Assembly: GCA_964469925.1 (NCBI GenBank)
Contig: CAYXZL010000007.1
Location: 8,274-72,273 of the forward strand
DNA: 64,000 nucleotides
Reading direction: 5' to 3'
From: CAYXZL01 sp964469925
GTDB taxonomy: Bacteria > Patescibacteriota > Gracilibacteria > Absconditabacterales > Absconditicoccaceae
Position 1 is the stretch's first letter, and every line of letters starts with the position of its first letter. The translations under genes and the position numbers were made by a program. Positions 1 through 10,902 of the stretch are shown in pieces. The notes beneath the pieces are model-generated. The model saw only the letters and a list, made by a program, of their open reading frames with translations, did no database searches and had not been told where the DNA came from.

Positions 1-7
1 TGATTTT

Positions 8-1003
8 TTAGTTTCCATTAAGTGATCAATTATCTTTTCCCATTTCTACTGACGTTATCTGTATGGGTGCGGTAACTTCTTTGGTTACTAATGTTCTGTG
101 TGGGAATGGTATGCTGATACCGTGTGCCTTAAAGGCTTCATTGATTTGTTCATTAACATATCATTTGGCATAGTCGCTTAGTAGACCAGCTTTTGGATCA
201 AAGTAAAAGTAGTTTCTGATCGTAATACCGCTTTCATCAAATGATCGTATGATGGCTTTCGTTTTGTCTGTTTCTAGGATAAACGGTAGGGCGTTTATTG
301 CCTCTATCATTACTTTTTGTGCTAGATTGAGGTCTGTGGCGTAGTCAACCTGTACTTCTGTATCAAGTCTTACTATTTCTTCTGCACTATATGTTTTGAT
401 TGGTCTGCTGATTAGTGTCATGTTTGGTAATACAACCTGTCTTAGATCTAGCGTTCTGATGATGGTGTTTCTGATGGTTATCTCTTCTATTCTTCCAAAA
501 AAGGTTTCGTTACTTTCGTTGATCTCTATCACATCGCCTATTTTGATCTGTTTGGTTGCTAATATCATGATTCCTGCTATCATGTTGCCCAAGGTTTCTT
601 TGAATGCTAGTCATACTCCAAACGAGACTCCTCATAAGATAAGTCATACGTCGAATCCCAGTACTTGGAAACCAATAAAAAACGAAAATATCAAAAGTGT
701 GTAAAAGACTATGTCGCTTACTAAGTTAGCTATTTTTTCGTTGTTGCTATCATTGCCTAAGTAATGGTGGCTACTTAACTTTGCTTTCACAATCTTTGCT
801 ATTTTTTTTGATATGTACAAGAGGAGCATAAATACAACGATTGCACTTATTATCTTGAAGATGACTGTCACAACTGGATTCTCTATTAGTGATTCGTTTG
901 TTGTATGTAATGTCTCAGCTAGATTTGCATTAGCGTTTTGGCTTGTGTTTAAGATCGGCTTACTGGTATTTTGTATTGCGTTTGGAGTAGTGCTGTTTTG
1001 CAT
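8..1003 (-). CDS. MscS-family mechanosensitive channel
   Basis: Small-conductance mechanosensitive channel of 331 aa that would release solutes on hypo-osmotic shock. An N-terminal Asn/Thr-rich segment is followed by hydrophobic helices and the pore-lining TM3 signature GVSFGVGLAFKETLGNMIAG, then a beta-domain (IGDVIEI, DLRQVVLPN) typical of MscS. Several glycines in TM3 are encoded by TGA, so the frame closes only at the TAA at 8-10. The ATG at 1001-1003 is chosen because it opens the conserved frame. An out-of-frame ATG at 1018-1020 lies closer to a GAGGAAAG motif but reads into an unrelated peptide. It is divergent from the next gene. Confidence 0.9.
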
Positions 1004-1207
1004 TGTTCCAACTCTTTCATAAATAGTTCTTTCCTCTATATTCTATGGGTTTGGTCTATGTCTTGTTATTTTTCTTGAGTTTTATATGGTTGCTTCCCTT
1101 ATGATTGCTGAGAAATGTTATATGGTAGGTGGGAATTGAATGCTATTGAAAATAATTCCTCTTTCCCTACGGTTGATGGGGTTTTTTTAATTTATTGTAT
1201 ATCTATT

Positions 1208-2728
1208 ATGGAGTCTAGGAAAATTGATACACCTTCAGTCAGTGTATGATGAGAATCGGCTTCTACAAGAAGACTTGTTGCTTTTGTTATTCCCCTGATC
1301 ACCGTTTTGGTGTTAGGTGTTGTGATTGGTCTTAACTTTACCAACATTGTCGAGTTTCTCACGGGGAATACTTCTGAGGAGACAACCACAGATGATCAGT
1401 ACTATATTGGCAAGGAGCTTACTGTTACTGGTTTGCTAGAGAAGTGAAATGATTACAGAAAATATACTCATACTATTGTTACTCAGGATCATGACACACT
1501 TTGACTTAAGAGTTCTTCGATTAACTTAGTATTGTATGAGGGTTGGGCGAGTATACGTGGTACGATAGAGGAGTACTATGATGGCATGTATGTTTTGGAG
1601 GTAGATTCAGCTACTGAGGCCTTGGGTGTAGGCATACTCAATACTGGTGACATGGCCAGTGGTGATATGGCTAGTGGTGATATTGTTGATGTTTCGTTGG
1701 ATCCTTCTGAATTATATTTTGCTGAAGCTGGTTTGTTGTTTGATGTGAGCGACTCTTGGTCATATAAAGCCAGTTTGGTGGGTGATGATAGTATTCAACT
1801 ATCCCCTCTTACTAGTACAGATCCTACTCTTATGATTAATTATTTTAAGTGTAATGCTAGAGACCCTAATCGTAATTGTGCAGCTTTATCTAAGCAATTT
1901 TCTCAGTCTGCTGAATATACTGTAACATCTGCAAATGGAGACACTTATTATAAGTTACCTGAGATTGATAGATGGTTTGTTTCTAATCCTGGTTTGTTTG
2001 GGTATTTTGTTAATGGTGCAAAGGTAGACAAAATAGAGTGACTGATCAGATATATTGTTTTGCCCAACAGAAATTATGTTGCAGATAAGGTCATGCCTTT
2101 TGCTAGTAAACTATGCTCGACTCTTGATCATACAATGACTATTATTGATAAATTTGAGACTGTTGCAAAAGATGGATCTTTGTTAACCTCGATTTGGTGA
2201 TCGGATGTGGATAATAATACTCTTTTGTGTACCTTGCGTATTGATCTATCTACTGATTTGTGAGCTGAACTTGTTTCTTTGTCTGTTGAGTGATCTGCAG
2301 TTGATGTAACGAAAGGGGTGGAAGACTCGAAAGGTGATATATGAGCTGATGATGCTCTTCTTGATCCTAAAACTTATAATGGTGAGCAATTTCCTATTAA
2401 CAAGGATTCGCCTTATATTTTTAGTTCTTCTAGGGGGCATAGCATCGTTTTCCCTTCAAAAAATATTAGTTTTGCGGTGGGTACTGATAGTGCTGACGTT
2501 TCTCTTGATGGCGTTACGTGTTATAGTCATATCAATGTTACTTCTTATGCTGAAGAATCAGAGCTGGATACTGATCCTGCAGTACAAATCTTTGAGTGTA
2601 CTGTCCGTGATAGTGTTAAGAGTTTTTGAGATTATCGCTATATCGAATCGGGAGATGGGAAGGAGTTCCTTGTTATAGCAGTCAATCCCGCTTGGAAGCT
2701 GTTTGCTGATAATGTCGAAATTAAGTAG
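1208..2728 (+). CDS. membrane-anchored exported protein, unknown function
   Basis: 506 aa, not assigned to a family. Residues about 20-45 form a single hydrophobic anchor (RRLVAFVIPLITVLVLGVVI) after a short basic N-terminus, so the rest is probably extracytoplasmic. The body is rich in Asp, Ser and Thr, contains several cysteines, and holds an imperfect tandem repeat of GDMAS. At least nine TGA codons must be read as Gly to keep the frame to TAG at 2726. It could be a surface or envelope protein; nothing in the sequence fixes a function. It stands alone between a divergent channel gene and a convergent pseudouridine synthase. Confidence 0.75.
1646..1684 (+). repeat. 15-bp in-frame tandem repeat
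   Basis: Two adjacent copies of a 15-base unit (GGTGACATGGCCAGT and GGTGATATGGCTAGT) plus a partial third encode GDMAS GDMAS GD inside the exported protein. The two copies differ at two synonymous positions, so the duplication is not brand new. Confidence 0.7.
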
Positions 2729-2756
2729 CTGTGCTTATTCTTTCTCTTTGCTTGTC

Positions 2757-3734
2757 TTAGTGTGGAAATAATATGAGGAAGTCTTCTGGCGTTGGGCTCG
2801 TTACGCTTATTGTTCTTTCTTGTATGGAATCAAAAAAACTATAGGTGTGTGCATGTAGTAGTTGTCTGTTTATTTTGTAGTTTTTGTATAAAAGGCGTGC
2901 TGTTGCGTTTTTCCCATAATCAATATCTCCCAGTACTGGGTATCCATGATGAGCAAGGTGAGCTCTGATTTGGTGCATTCTTCAAGTATGCAAGGATACT
3001 TCTAGTAAACTAATATTTCCCAAGAATTTGTCTTTGTGATGTTGTTTTGTGATGAATGATGTATGTGCTTCTACTCATTTATATTTATTGACGAATGTTT
3101 GTCATCTTCCTGTTTTTTTATTGAATCCAACAAATAGCGGATCGGTAATATCTCACTGAATTGGCGTTTTCCCCTCTACTATCGTTAGGTATTTTTTGTT
3201 TACCTTCCTTTCCCTAATTAATTGGTTCAATAATTGTAAGGCAGGGTAGGTCTTGGCTGCTATCATCACTCATGATGTTGTTTTGTCTAGCCTGTAACAA
3301 AATGAAGGTGAGAATGTGCTGCTTTGGTATGCTGTTGTGTAAATTTGTAGCATATCATGAAGACTTATGTCTTTTTCGTGTTTGTTCCCTGGGTGAACTA
3401 CTATATGGGGAGGTTTGTTTCGTCCTATTCGTTGATCATCTTCATAGAGTATATATGTTTGGATATCTCTTGGGTTTATTGCTTTTTTTTTCTCTTGTTT
3501 TGATGTAGTGAACTTGTAGAGATCGCTGTCTTGTATATGAAAACTGATGACATCTTTTTCTTGTAAACTACTACTTTCCTGTGCCTTTTTTCCATTGACG
3601 CGAACAACTCCTTTTCTGATTCGTGAAAAAATATCACTTAAACTTATTTCTCTTTGTTCTTTGAAATATTTTCTTAGGAATCTATCGAATCTTTGATGGG
3701 CTGCACTTTTGTCGATTACTATGTTTTTGATCAT
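2757..3734 (-). CDS. RluC/RluD-family 23S rRNA pseudouridine synthase
   Basis: Isomerises uridine to pseudouridine in large-subunit rRNA. The 325 aa comprise an N-terminal S4 RNA-binding domain (about residues 10-75: HQRFDRFLRKYF, VRVNGKK) and the catalytic domain with the RLDKTTSG motif. Asp150 is the predicted nucleophile, and the Gly of TSG is a TGA codon. The C-terminal signature MHQIRAHLAHHGYPVLGD is intact, as expected for RluA-superfamily enzymes. It ends in TAA at 2757-2759, 28 bp from a convergent gene. Family assignment is firm; the exact target uridine cannot be told. Confidence 0.93.
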
Positions 3735-3814
3735 ACATTTGATGAATCATGAAATTGTCTTTATAGTACTGTACTGTCTTTAAAAGGCTATAGAATTTAG
3801 TTTGATTTTTTATT

Positions 3815-3846
3815 GTAAAAACCTCTCCTGGAGAGAGGTTTTTTTG
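3815..3846 (-). terminator. intrinsic terminator, probably bidirectional
   Basis: Stem AACCTCTC/GAGAGGTT (8 bp) with a 5-nt loop and T-runs on both strands. It lies downstream of the minus-strand pilin gene and would separate it from the pseudouridine synthase gene that follows. Confidence 0.85.
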
Positions 3847-3892
3847 TTGATCTGGGACTTGTTTTCATGTATTGTTGTGTTTGGATACTTTT

Positions 3893-4456
3893 TTAGGGAA
3901 GATAGACATACTGAAGTTGTCCTTCTCCTGGTGTGTATTGGCAGTTTTCGTTTTCTGCTGTTTCGGTTATTTTTTCACATAATCTACTTTGGATATCTTC
4001 GTATGTTGATTCTATTCCTAAGCATCAACCGTCACTTAAGAAGTTTGCTGCTCATGCTTGTTCAACTGCAGCTACGATAGCAAATGAACCGTTTGGGTTA
4101 CTGTTTTTGATGATAGGGGTAAAATAATACTGTCATGCTGTGCCTTCGCATCATACGATAGTTAGATTCTTCGGATCTTTTGGTACACTTTTGAGATAGG
4201 GTGCAAGAGCATCCTTGATGAGGTCAAGCGATACAGGTGTTGGATCAGTTGCTTCTGCCTGTGTGGGTAACTTGCCGTTGTCTAGTTCGTAGGTAGATAT
4301 AGCACTCCCTACTTGATTGAGGTCAGCTTTTCTTGCTGTGTCTCTTGCTCTTTCTTGTACTCCAACGAGTCTAGGTATCAATGCTGCTGCGAGGATACCA
4401 ACAATGACGATCACGATGAGCATCTCTATAAGAGTAAATCCTTTTTTAGTGTTCAT
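3893..4456 (-). CDS. type IV pilin / pseudopilin-like protein
   Basis: 187 aa. The N-terminus is a textbook class III signal: MNTKKG/FTLIEMLIVIVIVGILAAALIP, with prepilin peptidase cleavage after Gly6 and Glu at mature position 5. It would be assembled by a type IV pilus machine. The C-terminal half is soluble, with cysteines that could form a disulphide loop as in major pilins. Two internal TGA codons are passed before TAA at 3893-3895. It is followed by a terminator and looks monocistronic. No pilus assembly ATPase lies nearby. It could be a major or minor pilin. Confidence 0.9.
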
Positions 4457-4481
4457 AGGAGATGGGCGAGTAATAAAAAGT

Positions 4482-6044
4482 TTATTTCAGTATGGCTATC
4501 GTCTCTACATGGTAGGTTTGAGGGAAAAGATCTACCGTTTGGAGGCTAGTTATTTTAAACCCTTGTTTGTGGAGTTCGTGTAGGTCCCTGGCTAGAGTGA
4601 CTGGATTGCATGAAATATATAGTAAGGTGTAGTCGAGAGTTAGTTTGAGTCATGACAAAAAGTTGATGACTTTTTTATGTAATCACGCTCTTGGTGGGTC
4701 AACGACAATGGTTTTAATGGTCTCGCGTACTGAACGTATGTGCTCGTCTTTATATAGTAGTTCTTCAGCTTTTCAAGCGGTAAAGTAGACTTTGTCTTCT
4801 AGTTTATTGATATATGCGTTATGCTTTGCATCCTCAATTGCTCATTGCATAAGTTCTATCCCGATGACGTAATCCGCCATTCCTTGTTTCAGTAGTGAGA
4901 GGCCAATGCTACCGGTTCCGCAATACAGATCGAGAAGTGTTCACTTTTGTGATGGCATATACTGTGTAACCTTCTGAAGTAATCATTCTGCAGCTTTTGT
5001 GTTTGTTTGAAAAAAAGATGTGGGTGATATTTTGCATATTATCTTGATTGCTTCTTTTTTGTTATGTTCTTTTTTCTTTACTTTTATTTCTTTTGCACTG
5101 CCTTGTTCAATAATCATCATATTCTGTTCTTCTGTTTTGTGTATGTTATCTTCTGATGTCATGTTTAATTCTTCATAGATATGCCCTTCTCACCGTATTA
5201 CTATGTTTGGACTGTCATAAGGGATTGCCTCTCCTAGACCGTTATTGCGTGTTGTTACTAATGTTGTTACTGTTTTTGTGAGATATTCGTTATGTTGTAG
5301 TGTGTGTAGCATGGTTTGTCGTATATTTTCTTCTGTATCTCACCAGTTTTTGTCTGCATATACTATATTTATCAGTATTTGTCCTGTGTTTATTCCTTCT
5401 CTGATTACTAAATGTCTGAGTGTGCCCGTGTGGTCTTTTTGGTTGTATGCTTTTATTCAACCGTTTTCTATGACCTTTTTTGTTGATTGAAATACTTCAT
5501 TTGCTTTTTTACTGATGATATAACATGATTGGATGTCAGTAATTGCTTCAAAAGACCCTGTTTCGTGAAATCATACTGTGTTTTCTCCTTGTGGGTTTAT
5601 TCCGAAACTCAATTCTACTTTATTTCTGTAGTGGAAGGGTTCTGGAGCTGCAGCTATTGGTGTAATATAGGTGTTTCTTAGAAGTTGTGGATATAATCTA
5701 AAGCTGTCAAAAACAATGCTCTCTTTGATTTCTAATTGTTTGGTATAGGGTATAACTTGTCGTTTGCATCCTCAACAACCTTTTTGTCCTTGTTGGAGTG
5801 GGTTCACATAGTGTGGACATGGTGGGTCTTGTATTGCAATATCATCTTTGTCATACGACTTGGTACATAATAATTCGGTAATGAAAAAATCTTTCTTTTT
5901 TTGAAGGACAGCAACATCGACGATCGAATTGGGCAATACATTACCTTTGATAAGCATTTTTTTCCCGCTACTAAGTGTTGCTAATCCCATGCCTTTGAAA
6001 ATAATCTTTTGTACTAGTATGTCGTGAAATATCTGTCTTTGCAT
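4482..6044 (-). CDS. RlmD/RumA-type 23S rRNA (uracil-C5) methyltransferase
   Basis: Radical-independent, SAM-dependent uracil-5-methyltransferase of the TrmA/RlmD family, 520 aa (family usually 430-460). An N-terminal TRAM-like RNA-binding domain (VQKIIFKGMGLATL) is followed by cysteines typical of the RlmD iron-sulphur site (CPHY...GCGGC) and a Rossmann methyltransferase domain. The C-terminus ends with the diagnostic FPQTYHVETIAIL. Extra length sits in the middle, beyond residue 110, where the sequence is divergent. It starts 25 bp downstream of efp on the same strand, so the two may be co-transcribed. Confidence 0.87.
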
Positions 6045-6069
6045 GAATTTCCAATATATAATTGTGTGG

Positions 6070-6621
6070 TTATGATGCTTCTCCTGTGCTTGTATTAACG
6101 ATGACAGTATCTCCTTCGTTTTTATGTAATGGGACTTGTATTTCCATTCCCGTTTCTAGTGTTGCTGTTTTTTTCCCTGCTTGTGCTCTATCTCCCTTGA
6201 TGCCAGGCATAGTCTGTCTAATAATGTATTCTACCGTTGTAGGCAAAATTACTCCAATAACATTATCTTGGTATATCATGAGGTATACATCGAGGTTTTC
6301 TTTTAAATAGCCCGCTACATCCTCTACATCGTCTGGTCCTAACTCGTGAATCTCTCCACTGTCATTGATCATGAATGAATACTGTTCACCAGCATTGTAA
6401 AGAAATATTGCTGATTTTGTTTGTACTTCTGCTTGTTCTAAAATCGTACCAGCATTATATGTTACTATTTTTGTTTTCCCTGTTGTAATCCCTTTTACTT
6501 TGAAACTGTAGGTTGCACCTTGCCTACCCATGTGAGTATGTGACGTGTCTGTCACTCTGTAGAGCTGATCATCGAGATTAAGTATTGTTCCTTTTTTGAC
6601 ATCTGAAGTATCTATTTTCAT
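6070..6621 (-). CDS. efp: translation elongation factor P
   Basis: EF-P (183 aa) enters the ribosomal E site and rescues stalling at polyproline. All three beta-barrel domains are present, including the C-terminal LETGMEIQVPLHKNEGDTVIVNT. The domain I loop that carries the modified residue reads HMGRQGA, so the tip is Arg33 rather than the Lys34 of E. coli. Bacteria with Arg here may use EarP-type rhamnosylation or no modification. Unlike most neighbours it contains no TGA-glycine codon despite many glycines. It closes at TAA. There is no Shine-Dalgarno motif upstream, only an A-run. Confidence 0.96.
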   Translation of the reverse strand: MKIDTSDVKKGTILNLDDQLYRVTDTSHTHMGRQGATYSFKVKGITTGKTKIVTYNAGTILEQAEVQTKSAIFLYNAGEQYSFMINDSGEIHELGPDDVEDVAGYLKENLDVYLMIYQDNVIGVILPTTVEYIIRQTMPGIKGDRAQAGKKTATLETGMEIQVPLHKNEGDTVIVNTSTGEAS

Positions 6622-6696
6622 TTTTTTTTTGGAAAATAAAAAACGTTGTTGTCTTGACTCTAGTTATTTTTGTTTTCTTCTCAAGGGGAGGTGTGT

Positions 6697-7158
6697 CTAT
6701 AGTAGGAATGCTCTTGTTACTACACGCACAATCGCGTACGAAAAGGTAATGATGATTATTCAGAGTATGGCCTTACTGATTGCATCTTTGGCTTTGGATA
6801 TGTTGTTGTCATTGAATACGGCAGTGGCGTATATGTACCCAGCATATATAATCATTACTCATCCTATTAGTATTCCTAGTTGTGAAATAAACCTTATCAG
6901 ATAGACGAGGTAGTCTAGTATGGTGTCTCGTGTAAAGACTCCCGTGGCAAATGCTGTCCCAATATCTGTATTTTTTTCTGCTTGTGCATTATATCTATCG
7001 ATTACCGCTCCTCATTGTGATCATATATCTTGCACAATTGTTCCTATTTCTGATGGTTTTTCGCTTTCGGGAATAATCAAGAAATCGTTTGCCTGAGCAT
7101 GGGCAGTATGGGATCGTGATAGTATATATGCTGAACATAACAGTATGAGGTATCTCAT
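6697..7158 (-). CDS. small VirB2/TrbC-like membrane protein
   Basis: 153 aa with an N-terminal signal peptide (MRYLILLCSAYILSRSHTAHA/QA), a short soluble segment, and two transmembrane helices (about residues 85-110 and 128-148) separated by a basic loop (NNISKAKDAISKAILG). This is the layout of VirB2/TrbC pilin-like subunits of type IV secretion systems that recur in Patescibacteria. It sits 75 bp upstream of efp, away from the VirB4 cluster at 38-42 kb. The assignment rests on topology and size, not on a catalytic motif. Confidence 0.65.
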
Positions 7159-7234
7159 GGTAGTGTAGGCAATAAATTTTTTTCATTATATCGTTGTAAG
7201 TTTGGTTTGTCCAAGATTGACATACTTCTTTGTG

Positions 7235-8023
7235 TTACCAATGTAATTCTGTTTTTATTCGATGTGCAATTCATGTTGCTGCGACTTCCTTTATTAGGCC
7301 TGAATGTCATAGTCAATAATATGCGTCAAAGTGTATGTTTTTTCCGTAGTTGTATATTTGGAGTGTTTCGTAGAATTTCTTAGATCTTCCGTATCGAATG
7401 ACGTCGTCGGATGTGCCGTGTCCAATAAAAACATTGCTGTCTTTAAGTACCTCTGGTTGTAACATGGGTGTTAATCATAGTTTGTCATGCAAGTGGAGTA
7501 ATCGATCTGAGTCTTCTATCCCTCTGTATAGTTGTTCGTATCAGTCTTTTATTATTCCGAAGAATCTTTTATTATCTTCTTCTGGGTGTCAACATTGATT
7601 ATAGTCAGCACTGTTTAATTGAGGTGCTATGAGTGCTATGGTGTCAATTGTTTGTTCGAATTTTGGAAGCATTGCTGCAACCCGCCCACCGAAACTATGT
7701 CCAATAATTATGTATTTTTGATGTTCAGTAAATTTGTATGTTTTTTGCTCGTGTATAGCTGTGTATGTTTTCCCCGATTTAATGTTTGTATAGGTGTCTT
7801 GAATGGTTTGGATACAGTTTTGTGGTGTAAATCTTTTTGAGCTTCTTGCGTAACCATAGTAATCTGGTATGATGCTGTTGATGTTTTTTGCTAGAAGCGT
7901 TTCTGCCAGTGTATCTTTCCCTCATGACATGCTTGGCACTCCACGAGCAATGATTGCACATACTGTATTTCACTCTTTATAATAATAGTCACCAACGATA
8001 TCGTCATATCTTATTGTTTCCAT
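7235..8023 (-). CDS. alpha/beta hydrolase
   Basis: 262 aa alpha/beta-hydrolase fold protein. The nucleophile elbow is GHSFGGR (Ser in the middle), an Asp follows in HGTSDDVIRYG, and a His near the C-terminus in GLGHSGL completes a plausible triad. Early in the chain, ARGVPSMSGGKDTLAETLL resembles the oxyanion-hole region of the family. Glycines around the active site include TGA codons. The substrate cannot be predicted. It lies 50 bp downstream of the RsmF-type gene on the same strand. Confidence 0.8.
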
Positions 8024-8072
8024 GCAATTGTCTAGTAAAACCATAAATTGTATTGTCGCTGTTCTCTGTTGA

Positions 8073-9518
8073 TTATAATCCTACGAATTTGTTTTTTATT
8101 ATTCCTTGTGTCACTTTGCCGATGCTTAACATGAGTTGATCTACGGACAATAGATAATATTTCCCTTCTTGTAATACTTGTTGTTGTGATCATAATTCTT
8201 CAATGTTGATATTTTCTTTTTGTGTGTAACGTTGTGCCTGTTCTGCTGTGAGTGATATTATGTTATATTTTGCACGTTTTCATACAGTACATGCTAGTCC
8301 ATGAAGTGGTTTAAGTCAGTCATTTGTTTTTTTGTAGATAGCGATACCTATTTTTTCTATTACGGCTTTTTGTAGCGTTTCGATCGCTTTTTGTGATGTT
8401 AGGAATATGTGTTGAGTTGTTTCTACTGCTATTTCTCGCTCTGTGAGCTGTATTCCCCATTGTTCTTGCAATAGGGTCTTAATAGTTGTTTGTAGTCTTT
8501 TGTTTGTTGTGATGGCGTCTGTCGAAAACGTTTCTGTTTTGCCATGGACTGTTTGAATACTTTTTGTTTTGCGAATTTTTGCAACAAAGAATCATCATGT
8601 GTGCTGTTTGTGAGGCCGACATCTCATGCATTTTTGTGCTTCATTATCATTGAGTCACCTTTTTGTTGCTATTCCTGGGCTTTTGTTGGTGAGGGTGATT
8701 GTCTCTAGCTCACAGCAATAGCCGTATTCTTTGAGCAATTTTTTGATATTATGTTCGTTTTCTTGTTCATTGATTGTGCAGGTGGAGTAGACTATTGATC
8801 ACCATACTTTACACGCCTTTAGTGCTGATATGAGTAGTTGGTACTGTGTATTGGCTATTGTTTTGATGGCTTGTGGATTTCGAAACTTGAGACTTTCTGA
8901 AGACCTGAAGCTTGTTCCTTCGCCGCTACATGGTGCGTCTAATAGTATTGAATCGAAAGTCTCTGGTAAAGCCTTCCCAAAACTGTAGCCGTTGATCTTA
9001 CTAACTACTGTATTATACAATCCTGACCTGTTGATGTTTGCCTGTAGAGCCTGTAACCTTTTTGCATTGATGTCATTTGACCGTATACATCCTATAGCTT
9101 CAGGGTATTGTGCGATCATCTTGTCTGCTAGTTGAATTGTTTTGCCCCCTGGTGCGGCACACATATCTAGAACAAGAGCGTTGGGAACAACGTCGACAAA
9201 GTTTGCTGGTATAGAGGCCGCTACTTCTTGTGTGTAAAAGTATCATGCCTGGTGCAAATATGTTGACCCTAGTGCTATATTGAGGTCTTCTCTATCGATA
9301 TAGAAGCTTGAGCTTAGCTCTGTAAATGATGTTGCTGTTAGTTTCCGTCCTTTGTTCTTTACGTAGTGTACAAAGTCTTTACTACTAAGACGAGATTGGA
9401 TTACGTTGACGCTTTTTTTTAAGGGTTTGTGTAGATGTTCTTTGAAATCTTCCCGTTCTTGTTCAGATTCCAACAATGGTCTGATGTGTTTTTTGTAGTT
9501 ATCAAAGGACATGTTCAC
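8073..9518 (-). CDS. RsmF/NOL1-NOP2-type rRNA (cytosine-C5) methyltransferase
   Basis: SAM-dependent m5C methyltransferase, 481 aa, close to the length of E. coli RsmF (YebU). It carries the SAM motif MCAAPGGKT (from residue 119), DAPCSGEG with Cys197, and VYSTCTINEQENE with catalytic Cys247. The roughly 200-residue C-terminal extension matches the RsmF layout with PUA-like domains rather than the RsmB layout, which has an N-terminal NusB-like domain. It is the first gene of a minus-strand group and is divergent from nusA. Confidence 0.87.
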
Positions 9519-9654
9519 TTTATGTTAGAAAAAACTAAGCATATCTTGCTATAGTGTTTGTTTTCTTGTTTACAATAATAATTTTTTGCTGATGACATGT
9601 CGTTTATCTTTTTTCTTAGTGTGGTAGTGCATTCTTACTTTGCCAAAACTTTTC

Positions 9655-9682
9655 TTGCAAGTTGAGATTTAGTGCTTATAAT
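9655..9682 (+). promoter_or_regulatory. sigma70-type promoter of nusA
   Basis: TTGCAA, a 16-bp spacer, then a perfect TATAAT at 9677-9682. The predicted transcript would start about 9689, roughly 100 nt before the nusA ATG, and would begin directly with the hairpin at 9693. It is one of the best promoter matches in the window. Confidence 0.75.
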
Positions 9683-9692
9683 TCCTTTCAAT

Positions 9693-9752
9693 AAAGCTCC
9701 GCCTCAGCGGAGCTTTCTCATTGCTTGCAAGTGTTTTGTAAAACACTACAAG
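9693..9752 (+). promoter_or_regulatory. two tandem hairpins in the nusA leader
   Basis: Hairpin 1 at 9693-9716 is a perfect 10-bp stem (AAAGCTCCGC/GCGGAGCTTT) with a CTCA loop. Hairpin 2 at 9724-9752 has an 8-bp core (AGTGTTTT/AAAACACT), an outer CTTG/CAAG helix, and is followed by TATTTTT, so it looks like an intrinsic terminator 35 nt before the start codon. Such a leader would suit attenuation or autoregulation of nusA. Function is inferred from structure only. Confidence 0.65.
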
Positions 9753-9790
9753 TATTTTTGGTGTAGCTTTATTCCTTTGCGATCATATCT

Positions 9791-10819
9791 ATGAAATTAG
9801 ACGCAAAATCGATTCAAACAGCCATTATGCAACTGGTTGAGGATTATAAATTTGATCCTTATCAAGTTATTGAGGTTGTGAAGCTGGGCATCAGGTCTGG
9901 CTTTAAAAAAGACTTTTCTGAGTTTAGAAAGGCCCTTATACAGGTCAACATTACTGATGACGGTGGTGTTAAAATCTATAGAGAGTATGAAGTTGTTGAT
10001 ACTGTTGAAGATGAGGATAAACAAATGTCCCTCAAGGACGCCAAAAAGATTAGAAAGGATGTTGAAGTGGGAGAGAGTATCCTGCTAGATGTAACGCCAG
10101 AACACATGGAGTTGTCTAGAATTGCTGCTCAGGCTGCAGCTCAAACGGTTAAACAGCATTTGAAGGTGCTTGAAAGAGAAAGATTTTTTGACAAATTTCA
10201 ACATAAGCAGGGTGAGCTTTTGAGAGCTAAAGTGACGAGATCTACGGTTGACAGTGTTGTTTTGGATGTAGAGTGAACTGCGGTTGTTTTGCCTCCAGAG
10301 TGACAGATTCCCAATAGAATGTATCATCCTGGTGAAGATATTTTTGTTCTCTTGAAGCAGATTTCAAAATGAGCAGGTTGAGTTGTTTTGGATATTACTC
10401 AATCATCGGCTGATTATATTGAAGCAATTTTGAGAAAACTTGTTCCTGAATTAGAAGAAGGAAGTGTTGAAATAGTGAAAATCGCTAGAAAGGCTGGTAA
10501 AAGATGCAAAATTTTGGTTAAAACACATGACGAAAGGATTGATCCTGTTGGGGTGATGGTTGGCCATAGGGGAGATAGAATTAACACTGTTCTTTCTTTG
10601 CTTGATGGTGAAAAAATAGATTATATCGAAGATAAGGGTAGCGAAGAAGAGTTGGTTGCTGACTCATTGAAGCCTGCCAGAGTCAATAAGGTAGAACTTG
10701 AAAACTCTAGGGCTACGGTCCATTTGGATGATGACCAAAAGGGACTTGCTATAGGAAGAGAGGCGGTCAACATTAAACTTGCCTCACAGTTGAGTGGTTA
10801 TAGTATTGATCTTGTTTAG
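9791..10819 (+). CDS. nusA: transcription termination/antitermination factor NusA
   Basis: 342 aa RNA polymerase-binding factor controlling pausing, termination and antitermination. The N-terminal RNAP-binding domain (residues 1-130) leads into an S1 domain and two KH domains, with the KH signature DPVGVMVGHRGDRI and a second KH ending LAIGREAVNIKLASQLSGY. It lacks acidic C-terminal repeats, as in most non-proteobacterial NusA. Several TGA codons in the S1-KH linker must be Gly. Start at ATG 9791; no Shine-Dalgarno sequence is visible. It has its own promoter and structured leader. Confidence 0.95.
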
Positions 10820-10902
10820 AAGGTCTTTTTTTGCTGCTCTCACTTTTTAATTGTGGCTGTAGATTCTAAAGAGTGTTTGTTGTTTTAGTGCGTGAGTATT
10901 CT

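Noticed and set aside
1018..1020. ATG at 1018-1020 as start of the MscS gene
   Set aside because: It is out of frame with the channel; only the ATG at 1001-1003 opens the conserved reading frame.
4313..4583. Open frames on the + strand opposite the pilin gene
   Set aside because: They are antisense to a clear pilin with signal peptide and show no family features; they result from the strand composition.
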